NCBI RefSeq assembly: GCF_003258705.1
Contig: NZ_CP029480.1
Coordinates: 4,774,001 to 4,838,000 of the forward strand
Direction: 5' to 3'
DNA from: Arcticibacterium luteifluviistationis
GTDB lineage: Bacteria > Bacteroidota > Bacteroidia > Cytophagales > Spirosomataceae
Length of the DNA: 64,000 bases
Positions 18,226-26,457 of this stretch are shown here, one piece after another. The position numbers and the translations under genes are program-made. Position 1 is the first letter of the stretch. Each line of letters begins with the position of its first letter. Under the pieces are notes generated by a model, which was not told where the DNA came from, did no database searches, and saw nothing but the letters and a program-made list of their open reading frames with translations.

Positions 18226-19185
18226 ATGCTTAAACCGCAAATCAGTGTTCTGATTCCACTTCTTAATGAAGACGAATCTTTACCTGAACTTCATGATTGG
18301 ATTGACCGAACGCTTGAAAAAGCTGGTCTTTCGTATGAAATCCTTTTTATAGACGATGGCAGTACAGATGACTCTTGGCAAGTAATTCAAGATTTGCACA
18401 AGAAAAACGACAGGGTGCACGGCATTAAATTCAGCAGAAATTATGGTAAAACTGCCGCTTTAGACACTGGTTTTAAAGCAGTAAAAGGTGACGTGATTAT
18501 TACTATGGATGCTGATTTACAGGACAATCCAGAAGAAATACCTGAGCTTTTCAGGAAAATTAAAGAAGAAGGGTACGACTTAGTCTCTGGCTGGAAAAAG
18601 AAAAGACATGACCCTGTTTTATCAAAAAACCTACCAAGTAAAATATTCAATTGGGCGGCCAGAAAAATATCAGGCGTAAAACTAAACGACTTCAACTGTG
18701 GCCTAAAAGCTTACGACAAAAAAGTAGTAAAAAATATAAAAATTTACGGTGAAATGCACCGCTATATTCCTGTAATAGCCAAATGGAATGGTTTTGGAAA
18801 AATTGGTGAACAAGTGGTTCAGCATCAAGCTAGAAAATATGGTCATACCAAATTCGGAATTGACCGCTTTATAAATGGCTTTCTTGACCTTATCAGCATC
18901 ACTTTTGTAAACAAATTTGGACGCAGACCCATGCACTTCTTCGGTGCTTTTGGAGTCATCTCATTTTTGATGGGAACGGGTATTACGTTCTTCTTGATTT
19001 GTGAAAAAATTTACAATCTGTGGAAATCTTTACCTTTTAGAAACGTAACCGATAACCCGCTATTCTTCTTAGCTTTAGTGGCTATTATTATCGGAACACA
19101 GTTTTTCTTAGCGGGATTTCTAGGTGAATTGTTTGTTAAACAAAACATTAACCAAAACGATTACATCATAGAAGACCAAGTCTAG
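18226..19185 (+). CDS. Family 2 glycosyltransferase, dolichol-phosphate-mannose-synthase-like, with two C-terminal membrane segments
   Basis: The GT-A nucleotide-sugar fold is shown by 'ISVLIPLLNEDESLPEL', 'FIDDGSTDDSW' and the metal-binding 'MDADLQDNPEEI'. Residues about 235-260 and 280-305 are hydrophobic helices, as in GtrB/DPM1-type enzymes that load a sugar onto a polyprenyl phosphate at the inner membrane. It closes the ddl-like/rnhA/trmN6 run. The sugar and acceptor cannot be read from sequence. Confidence 0.88.
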   Translation: MLKPQISVLIPLLNEDESLPELHDWIDRTLEKAGLSYEILFIDDGSTDDSWQVIQDLHKKNDRVHGIKFSRNYGKTAALDTGFKAVKGDVIITMDADLQDNPEEIPELFRKIKEEGYDLVSGWKKKRHDPVLSKNLPSKIFNWAARKISGVKLNDFNCGLKAYDKKVVKNIKIYGEMHRYIPVIAKWNGFGKIGEQVVQHQARKYGHTKFGIDRFINGFLDLISITFVNKFGRRPMHFFGAFGVISFLMGTGITFFLICEKIYNLWKSLPFRNVTDNPLFFLALVAIIIGTQFFLAGFLGELFVKQNINQNDYIIEDQV

Positions 19186-19290
19186 AAACATTCCTTAGAC
19201 TTAGTTTAAACGTATCCAACTTGCTTTTTTGAATAAATAAGACATCGTTTTCGTTTCAATTTTAGCGAAAATTAAAAACATACAAATCAC

Positions 19291-19827
19291 ATGAAAAAAA
19301 GATTTCTTCAACTGACATTAGTAATTCTAACAGCTGCTGTATTTGTTTCTTGTAATAAAGATAACAATGAAGATATTGAACCACAGGTAGAAATAACTGG
19401 AAAATGGAACATAACTAGTGCTGAATCCAATTTTGAATCTCAAGGAGACAATACTAATTCTACTTTTGACTTAGCTAAAGACAACCTTTTTATAGAGTTT
19501 AATTCAGATGGCACATACACTAGCAATGCTGAATTTGGAATAGGTGAACTTGCATTAAACCCGAATGGCACTGTAAGTAATACGTATACATACAATAATG
19601 GAAGATTAGATTTGAAACTTATTGAGTCATCTCTAAAGAAAGAAGTTATCCTATATTTTCATACATCAAGTGGCTCAAATAGCCTAATACTAAATTCAGA
19701 TATTAATGACCTTTTAGATGCCTATAACGATCAAGAAAGTTCTTTTGATTTTCTAACTAGTACTATAATTGAAGCTACTATTAAAACCTATGCAAAGCTT
19801 GACTTTATGGTCACTCTTACTAAATAG
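19291..19827 (+). CDS. Lipocalin-like lipoprotein
   Basis: A 178-residue exported lipoprotein: the leader MKKRFLQLTLVILTAAVFVS is followed by C21. The mature part begins 'ITGKWNITSAESNF', the usual opening of Bacteroidota lipocalin-like domains, with alternating beta-strand pattern to the end. No ligand is known. It stands alone, ending at a perfect bidirectional terminator shared with rarA. Confidence 0.7.
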   Translation: MKKRFLQLTLVILTAAVFVSCNKDNNEDIEPQVEITGKWNITSAESNFESQGDNTNSTFDLAKDNLFIEFNSDGTYTSNAEFGIGELALNPNGTVSNTYTYNNGRLDLKLIESSLKKEVILYFHTSSGSNSLILNSDINDLLDAYNDQESSFDFLTSTIIEATIKTYAKLDFMVTLTK

Positions 19828-19846
19828 AGAATCAATCAACTCTTTA

Positions 19847-19882
19847 ATACTAAAAAAGCCCCAAATGGGGCTTTTTTAGTAT
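19847..19882. terminator. Bidirectional terminator; contains the rarA stop codon
   Basis: A perfect 16-bp stem (19847-19862 with 19867-19882) with a 4-nt AAAT loop. Six A and six T flank the GC core, so it can serve both strands. The minus-strand rarA stop codon (19876-19878) lies inside the stem. Confidence 0.92.
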
Positions 19883-21141
19883 CCATACCATTCTTTCCAC
19901 CAGTTTTGGAGATTTCTTCTGATGTCATTTTCTCTTGGGTTATTACCTGGTTCGTATAACTTTTGACCTTTTAGGTCATCAGGCATAAAGTTTTGCGGAG
20001 CAAAATTCCCATCATAGTTATGCGAATATTTATACGACTTACCATAGCCTATTTCCTTCATAAGCTTGGTAGGTGCATTTCTCAAATCTATAGGTACTGG
20101 CAAATGTGAAGTTCTTTCTGCCAAAGCCAAAGCCGCGTCTATTGCCATATAAGATGCATTAGATTTTGGCGAAGTGGCTAAATAAACCACTGTTTGCGAC
20201 AGTATAATTCTGCCCTCCGGATAGCCAATTTTTTTGACCGCATCCATGCAGGCATTTGCCATAATTACTGCCGTTGGGTTTGCATTCCCAATATCTTCTG
20301 ATGCTAAAATGAGCATTCGTCTGGCTATAAAAATAGGGTCCTCTCCTGCCACCAGCATTCTTGCCAACCAATACAACGCTGCGTTTGGGTCTGAGCCACG
20401 CATTGATTTGATAAAGGCTGAAATGATATCATAATGCTGCTCGCCAGATTTATCATAACGAGCCATATTTTTTTGCACAACCTCCTCTACCAGCTCATCT
20501 TTGATAATTACCTCAGGATTACCGAATTGAGAATTAACCACCATTTCTAAGAGATTTAGCAGTTTTCTACCATCTCCACCTGAAATTCTAAAAAGCGAAT
20601 CTGTGGTTTCTACTTTTATATTTTTCTCTTTTAACTGAGCATCTACTTTTAAAGCCCTCTCTAATATGGCGTTAAGCTCTTTTTGACCGAAGGCTTCTAG
20701 AATATACACCTGACATCTTGATAGCAAAGCGGAGTTCACCTCAAAAGATGGATTCTCAGTAGTGGCTCCTATCAGCGTCACCTTACCTTTCTCTACAGCA
20801 CCTAGCAGCGTATCTTGTTGTGATTTATTAAAACGGTGTATTTCATCAATAAATAAAATAGGAGGAAACAAACCAGATGGCTTCTTCAAAATCTCTCTCA
20901 AATCTTTCACCCCAGAACTAATAGCAGAAAGCGAAAAAAACTGTCGCTTTGTAAGCTCAGCGAGCATCAAAGAAAGCGTGGTTTTCCCCACACCTGGAGG
21001 CCCCCAAAGTATCATAGAAGGCACTAGATTGGCCTCTAAAGATTTTCTTAAAGGTTTTCCTTTTCCAAGAATGTGTTCTTGACCAATATATTCGTCAAGA
21101 TTTTTAGGGCGGAGCCTTTCGGCCAATGGCATATTCTGCAT
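19876..21141 (-). CDS. rarA: Replication-associated recombination protein A (AAA+ ATPase)
   Basis: RarA (MgsA/WRNIP1 family) acts on stalled replication forks. The opening 'LAERLRPKNLDEYIGQEH' is typical, Walker A is 'GPPGVGKT' (47-54), Walker B is 'ILFIDEIHRF' (95-104), and the family C-terminal tetramerisation region carries 'SEDIGNANP' and 'PVPIDLRNAPTKLMKEIGYG'. Length, 421 residues, is normal. Met4 is an alternative start. Its last codons are read through the stem of the terminator shared with the convergent lipoprotein gene. Confidence 0.95.
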   Translation of the reverse strand: MQNMPLAERLRPKNLDEYIGQEHILGKGKPLRKSLEANLVPSMILWGPPGVGKTTLSLMLAELTKRQFFSLSAISSGVKDLREILKKPSGLFPPILFIDEIHRFNKSQQDTLLGAVEKGKVTLIGATTENPSFEVNSALLSRCQVYILEAFGQKELNAILERALKVDAQLKEKNIKVETTDSLFRISGGDGRKLLNLLEMVVNSQFGNPEVIIKDELVEEVVQKNMARYDKSGEQHYDIISAFIKSMRGSDPNAALYWLARMLVAGEDPIFIARRMLILASEDIGNANPTAVIMANACMDAVKKIGYPEGRIILSQTVVYLATSPKSNASYMAIDAALALAERTSHLPVPIDLRNAPTKLMKEIGYGKSYKYSHNYDGNFAPQNFMPDDLKGQKLYEPGNNPRENDIRRNLQNWWKEWYGY

Positions 21142-21279
21142 GATGTAAATTTGGTGGCTTTATTATGAAAAAGAAAACAGCAAGCTTTCAATTTTCAAAA
21201 ATGCTAGATTTAAGAGCAATATATCTTCTCTAAATAATACTTATCTTTAATTATCAGACGCCTACTTAAACCTATTGAA

Positions 21280-22941
21280 ATGGAGATTTCTAATAAAAAA
21301 ACCTTCCTAGATTACCTTTACCACTGGGAAAAAACTAAGCCAAACGAAGTATACCTAAAACAACCTTTTGGTGATACTTATAGAGACCTCACATGGGCAG
21401 AAGCTGCCAACCAAGTTAGACGGATGGCCAGTTTCCTCAAATCTCAAAAACTTCCCGACAAAAGTAACATTGGTTTGGTGTCAAAAAACTGTGCGGAATG
21501 GATACTAGCAGACCTTGCCATTATGATGGCTGGCCACATTTCTGTTCCTTTTTACCCTACACTTACAGGTGACCAAATTAACCATGTCATAAGGCATAGT
21601 GAATGTCAAATTCTGTTTGTAGGAAAAATTGACAAATACCAAGACCTTAAACCCGGAATACCTGAAGAAATTACCTGTATTTCATTTCCAGCTTATAATC
21701 CTGATAAATCTCATTTACAGTGGAATGATATTCTAAAAACGAATGACCCAATAGAAGTTAACTTCTACCCGAATTTAGACGACATTTTTACCATTATTTA
21801 TACCTCAGGCACCACAGGAAACCCTAAAGGGGTTATGATGCCTTACCGAAGTATGTCTGAAGGAATTTATAACACAAGACATTTAACAAAGTTAAACATA
21901 GAAAACATTCGTTTCTTCTCCTACCTCCCACTCTCTCACATTGCCGAAAGAAATGTGGTGGAAGCTGGAAGTCTCTATTCTGGTGGAACCGTTTATTTTG
22001 CAGAGTCTTTGGCCACTTTTGCTGAAAACCTAAGAGTAGCCTCTCCTACTCACTTTTTGGCAGTTCCTAGAATATGGACCAAGTTCCAATTAGGTATTTT
22101 GGCTAAAATGCCACAGAAAAACCTGAACGTTTTGCTGAAAATTCCGATTGTCAAAAACATCATAAAAAAGAAAATCACCGCTGGTCTTGGCTTGTCAGAT
22201 GCAGTACTTATTCTTACAGGTGCTGCTCCCATGCCCATCTCACTCATAAAATGGTTTAGAAAACTAGGGATTATTATACAAGAGGTATATGGCATGAGTG
22301 AAAATCTTGGGGCTGTTTGTATGATGCCAATTGATAATATTAAAGACGGAACCGTAGGAAAGGTATTCCCGAAAATGGAGGTAAAAATTGACCCTGACAA
22401 TGGCGAAATTCTTACTCGCTCTCCTTGGAATATGATTGGTTACTTTAAAGAACCAAAAATGACCTCCGATACCATTGACCAGGATGGCTTTATTCATACG
22501 GGTGATGTGGGCGAGTTAGATGCTGACAACTTCCTTAAAATTACAGGGCGAGTAAAAGAAATGTACAAAACCTCTAAAGGCGAATATGTAGCTCCCGCTC
22601 AAATAGAACTTGGTTTTGCAGGCAGTGAAATGATAGAGCAAATATGTGTAGTGGGCCAATTACTTCCACAACCCATAGCATTGGTCAATTTATCAACGCA
22701 GGGACTAACAGCCGAAAAAGAGGTAGTTAATGCCGCTCTTACCAAAAGCTTAGAAGAACTAAACCCTAGCTTAAAATCTTATGAAAAAATAAGAAAGATA
22801 GTGGTATTAAAAGAGGCTTGGAGTGAAGAAAATAACTGTTTAACACCTACCCTTAAAATTAAGCGAATAGTGATTGAAAAGAAATTTGAATCTAGGTTTC
22901 AAGAATGGTATGATGAAAAAGAAACTGTGACATGGGAATAA
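21280..22941 (+). CDS. Long-chain acyl-CoA synthetase (AMP-binding enzyme)
   Basis: An adenylate-forming enzyme with the signature 'YTSGTTGNPKGVM' (about 173-185), 'FFSYLPLSHIAERN', 'GMSEN' and 'HTGDVGELD', and a terminal 'TPTLKIKRIVIEKKF' that carries the catalytic Lys region. It activates fatty acids with ATP and CoA for degradation or lipid synthesis. 553 residues is slightly short for the eukaryote-like long-chain branch (about 590) but no block is missing. It is divergent from rarA over a 139-bp gap. Confidence 0.9.
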   Translation: MEISNKKTFLDYLYHWEKTKPNEVYLKQPFGDTYRDLTWAEAANQVRRMASFLKSQKLPDKSNIGLVSKNCAEWILADLAIMMAGHISVPFYPTLTGDQINHVIRHSECQILFVGKIDKYQDLKPGIPEEITCISFPAYNPDKSHLQWNDILKTNDPIEVNFYPNLDDIFTIIYTSGTTGNPKGVMMPYRSMSEGIYNTRHLTKLNIENIRFFSYLPLSHIAERNVVEAGSLYSGGTVYFAESLATFAENLRVASPTHFLAVPRIWTKFQLGILAKMPQKNLNVLLKIPIVKNIIKKKITAGLGLSDAVLILTGAAPMPISLIKWFRKLGIIIQEVYGMSENLGAVCMMPIDNIKDGTVGKVFPKMEVKIDPDNGEILTRSPWNMIGYFKEPKMTSDTIDQDGFIHTGDVGELDADNFLKITGRVKEMYKTSKGEYVAPAQIELGFAGSEMIEQICVVGQLLPQPIALVNLSTQGLTAEKEVVNAALTKSLEELNPSLKSYEKIRKIVVLKEAWSEENNCLTPTLKIKRIVIEKKFESRFQEWYDEKETVTWE

Positions 22942-22975
22942 AGTGTCAATCTCACACATATTCCGTTGTAATCCC

Positions 22976-22983
22976 TATTTTTG
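22976..22983 (+). promoter_or_regulatory. Possible -7 promoter element upstream of the ThuA fusion gene
   Basis: TATTTTTG fits TAnnTTTG and lies 33 nt before the ATG at 23017. No convincing -33 element is seen. Confidence 0.3.
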
Positions 22984-23016
22984 TAACCTTTACTGATAAA
23001 CAACCTATTATTACCT

Positions 23017-26000
23017 ATGAAGATATACGTTAAGCAACTAATCCTGTTGCCTGTTTTGATATGTACAATGCTATCTGTTGGCATGGCTCAAAACAAAAAA
23101 GTACTCGTTTTTTCTAAAACTAAAGGCTGGCGACATAAGTCAATAGAGCCTGGGAAAACGTTTTTTGCCAAAATAGGCAAAGAAGAAAACCTTGACATGA
23201 CCTTCTCAGAAAATGCAGAAGACATGAATGAAGATAACCTAAAGCAGTTTTCTGCGGTGGTTTTCTTAAACACTACTGGAAATATTTTAGACGACCGTCA
23301 GCAAACCGAATTTGAAAGATACATTCAAGCTGGTGGCGGATTTATGGGAATTCACTCTGCTACAGATACAGAGTATGAGTGGCCATGGTATAATAAACTA
23401 GTAGGTGGTTACTTTGAATCTCATCCAGGTGGAGCGGTCTCAAATGTACAAATGGGTAAAATGATTGTAGAAGACAATACACACCCTTCCACAAAGCATT
23501 TGTCTAAGACTTTTGAAAGAGAAGATGAGTTTTATAGTTTCAAATCACTTCAAAACGATTTAATCAAAGTTCTTATCACAGTTGACGAAGATTCTTACGA
23601 ACAAGGCACTAATGGCGACTGGCATCCAATGTCATGGTATCACGAGTTTGACGGCGGTAAGTCTTTTTATACCAATTACGGCCATGTATTCTCAACTTTT
23701 GAAACGGAAGTGCCTATGCAAAAGCATATGCTAGAAGGTTTAAAATCTGTTTTAGCTGATAAACTAGACTTTTCAAAGTCACACTCATTAAAGGCTCCAG
23801 AAGAGAACAGATTTGTAAAAACTATATTGGCAAACAACCTAAACGAGCCTACAGAACTAGCTGCTATGCCTAATGGCAAAGTGATTTTAGTAGAGCGAAG
23901 AGGTGATGTAAAAGTTTGGCTTCCAGAAAAAGAGGAATTTAAAACTGCCAATAGTTTAGACGTGTTTAGCACGTATGAATATGGCTTAATGGGTGTAGGT
24001 TTAGACCCAAATTTCAGAAGGAATAACTGGGTTTATATTTATTATACGCCAAACACTGATGCTCATAACGAGCAATTCCTTTCTAGATTCACTTACGATC
24101 AAGAAAAAGATGAACTAGACATGGCTTCAGAAAAAGTCATGCTTAAAGTGAAAATAAAAGGAGACAATTGCTGCCACACGGGTGGTTCTATCGACTGGGA
24201 TTCTAAAGGAAACCTTTACCTTTCTACAGGTGATGATACTAATCCTTTTGCTTCTGATGGCTTTGGCCCAATAGATTTCAGAGATGGTAGAGATGGCTGG
24301 GATGCTTTAGGAACTTCTGGTAATACAAATGATTTACGTGGAAAAGTACTTAGAATTAAGCCTACTAAAGATGGTTCTTATGTTATTCCTCAAGGTAACC
24401 TTTACGCTGAAGGAACTCCAAATACAAGACCTGAGATTTTTGTAATGGGTTGTAGAAACCCTTACAGAATATCTGTAGACAAAAAGACTGACCGTTTATA
24501 CTGGGGTGATGTAGGACCTGATGCTGGTAAGACAGTAGACGGAAGAGGTTCTGAAGGCTTGGTAGAGTTTAACCAAACTACAGAATCTGGTTTTTTCGGC
24601 TGGCCAATAATTGTGGGTGACAACAGACCATACAACAAGTATAACTTTGAAACGAAAGTTTCGGGAGAGCCTTACGACGTATTAAAGCCTGTTAACGATT
24701 CACCGCATAATACAGGGCTGAAAAATCTTCCACCAGCTAGAGAACCTTGGATGTATTATGGCTATGGAGAATCAGAGGATTATCCTCTTTTTGGTAAAGG
24801 TGGCTGTAACCCTATGGCTGGGCCTGTTTATCATTCAGAAGACTTTAGAGAAAATGAGGAGATGTTTCCGTCTTACTATGACGACAAAATCTTTTTATAT
24901 GAGTGGATTAGAGACTGGATTATGGTGGTAACACTTGACAAAGATGGAAAATACAGCAGTATGGAGCCATTTATGCCAAGCACTCATTTTAATCACCCTA
25001 TGGACATGACTTTCAGTAAAGATGGTGTGATGTATTTATTAGAGTATGGTCCTAAATGGTCTGCTCAAAACGAAGAGGCTACATTGACTAGAATTGTTTA
25101 CAATGCTGGTAACAGACCTCCTGCTGTTAAAATAGCGGCAAATAAAGCAACTGGAAAAGCTCCATTGACCACTTCTTTTAGTGCTGATGGTACTATTGAT
25201 TATGACGGTGATGATTTAAGCTATGCATGGGATTTTGCAGGAGGTGCAGAAAACAGTACAGAGAAAAACCCAACGGTTAGCTTTAAAAATGCTGGCGAAT
25301 ATATAGCAAGCCTTACGGTAACAGATGCTTTAGGTAGTTCTTCAAAAGAAACGATGATTATCAAAGTTGGTAATGAAGTTCCTGCTGTAGACATTTCTGT
25401 GAGAGGAAATCAAAGCTTTTACTTAGGCAATGCCCCTATCAACTATACGATTAAAGTAAACGACGCTGAAGATGGTACTATAGGAAAAGGCATTAACAGC
25501 CAAGATGTGGTAGTGAGTATTGATTACCTAGAAGGTTATGACAAAAACGCAATAGCGATAGGTCACCAACAAAACGTAGCTAACGCAAACGGAAGAAGAT
25601 TAATAGCTGATTCTGACTGCTTGGCTTGCCATACTTTAGACCAAAAATCTATAGGCCCAGACTATAAAAGCGTAGCTTCAAAATACCCTTCAAATAACAC
25701 GAACATCAATCTTTTGACAAAGAAGATAATTTCTGGTGGTGCAGGTGTTTGGGGTGAAACAGCCATGGCTCCTCACCCATCTCTTGCCAAAGCTGATGCT
25801 GAAGCAATGGTAAAATACATACTCTCTGTTAACGACCAAAAAGCCTCTTTACCAGCTAAAGGAGTTTATACAGCCAGTGCACATAAAGACAAGAAAGCAG
25901 GTGCTTATTTAATTCAAGCAACCTACCTTGACAAAGGTGGCGACATCATTGGTTCTCAAAGTGGTTCTGAAACCTTGGCTCTAAGAAGCCCATTGGTAGA

Positions 26001-26370
26001 AGCTAATAAATTTGACGATTCTAAAGGTACTATGGGCTTTGATGTACCTGATGTAGGCGAGCTAGTGATAGCAACGGGAGACAATACTTGGATAAAATTC
26101 AATGAAATAGACCTTACTGGTATCTCCAATGTTAAACTATTAGCTTTAGGCATGGCAGGTCAAACAGCCGGCGGTATAGCTGAATTCAGAATTGGCGGCA
26201 CAGATGGTCAATTAATAGGAAAAGCCACCGTAGGAGCCACAAATACGGCACCAATTACAGTCAAACTGAAACGTACCAAAGGTATTAATGACCTATACGT
26301 GGTATTTAAAAATAAGGATACTAACGGAAAACCACTTTTTGGTGTTAAGTCACTGGAATTTGGCAGATAA
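23017..26370 (+). CDS. Five-domain secreted oxidoreductase: ThuA + PQQ-type sugar dehydrogenase + PKD + cytochrome c + CBM6-like
   Basis: A signal peptide ends near residue 24 ('VGMAQ'). Residues about 28-255 are a ThuA-like domain ('KVLVFSKTKGWRHKSI', 'GGGFMGIHSATDTEYEW'). About 264-690 is a soluble-glucose/sorbosone-dehydrogenase-type beta-propeller ('LNEPTELAAMPNGKVILVERRG', split here as LNEPTELAAMPNG and VILVERRG, plus 'MGCRNPYRISVD'). About 699-785 is a PKD domain ('YAWDFAGG'). A class I cytochrome c haem motif CLACH lies at 868-872. The last 160 residues resemble a carbohydrate-binding CBM6-type domain. Known from the families: the propeller oxidises sugars using PQQ and the haem takes the electrons. 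Inference: a surface or periplasmic sugar oxidase with an on-board electron acceptor and substrate anchor. It is monocistronic. Confidence 0.85.
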   Translation: MKIYVKQLILLPVLICTMLSVGMAQNKKVLVFSKTKGWRHKSIEPGKTFFAKIGKEENLDMTFSENAEDMNEDNLKQFSAVVFLNTTGNILDDRQQTEFERYIQAGGGFMGIHSATDTEYEWPWYNKLVGGYFESHPGGAVSNVQMGKMIVEDNTHPSTKHLSKTFEREDEFYSFKSLQNDLIKVLITVDEDSYEQGTNGDWHPMSWYHEFDGGKSFYTNYGHVFSTFETEVPMQKHMLEGLKSVLADKLDFSKSHSLKAPEENRFVKTILANNLNEPTELAAMPNGKVILVERRGDVKVWLPEKEEFKTANSLDVFSTYEYGLMGVGLDPNFRRNNWVYIYYTPNTDAHNEQFLSRFTYDQEKDELDMASEKVMLKVKIKGDNCCHTGGSIDWDSKGNLYLSTGDDTNPFASDGFGPIDFRDGRDGWDALGTSGNTNDLRGKVLRIKPTKDGSYVIPQGNLYAEGTPNTRPEIFVMGCRNPYRISVDKKTDRLYWGDVGPDAGKTVDGRGSEGLVEFNQTTESGFFGWPIIVGDNRPYNKYNFETKVSGEPYDVLKPVNDSPHNTGLKNLPPAREPWMYYGYGESEDYPLFGKGGCNPMAGPVYHSEDFRENEEMFPSYYDDKIFLYEWIRDWIMVVTLDKDGKYSSMEPFMPSTHFNHPMDMTFSKDGVMYLLEYGPKWSAQNEEATLTRIVYNAGNRPPAVKIAANKATGKAPLTTSFSADGTIDYDGDDLSYAWDFAGGAENSTEKNPTVSFKNAGEYIASLTVTDALGSSSKETMIIKVGNEVPAVDISVRGNQSFYLGNAPINYTIKVNDAEDGTIGKGINSQDVVVSIDYLEGYDKNAIAIGHQQNVANANGRRLIADSDCLACHTLDQKSIGPDYKSVASKYPSNNTNINLLTKKIISGGAGVWGETAMAPHPSLAKADAEAMVKYILSVNDQKASLPAKGVYTASAHKDKKAGAYLIQATYLDKGGDIIGSQSGSETLALRSPLVEANKFDDSKGTMGFDVPDVGELVIATGDNTWIKFNEIDLTGISNVKLLALGMAGQTAGGIAEFRIGGTDGQLIGKATVGATNTAPITVKLKRTKGINDLYVVFKNKDTNGKPLFGVKSLEFGR

Positions 26371-26393
26371 CATTTGTCTTTAAGATAAACTTA

Positions 26394-26429
26394 AAGAAGC
26401 CCATTCAAATTTATTTGGATGGGCTTCTT
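26394..26429. terminator. Bidirectional terminator between convergent genes
   Basis: AAGAAGCCCATTCAAAT pairs with ATTTGGATGGGCTTCTT with one U-G wobble on the plus strand. A and T tracts on the two sides suit termination from both the ThuA fusion gene and the TonB receptor gene. Confidence 0.8.
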
Positions 26430-26457
26430 CTGTAAAAAGGCTTAATATAAAAGAACG

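Noticed and set aside
19876-21141. DNA polymerase III subunit gamma/tau or RuvB
   Set aside because: The N-terminal 'LAERLRPKNLDEYIGQ' and C-terminal 'PVPIDLRNAPTKLMKEIGYG' are specific to RarA.
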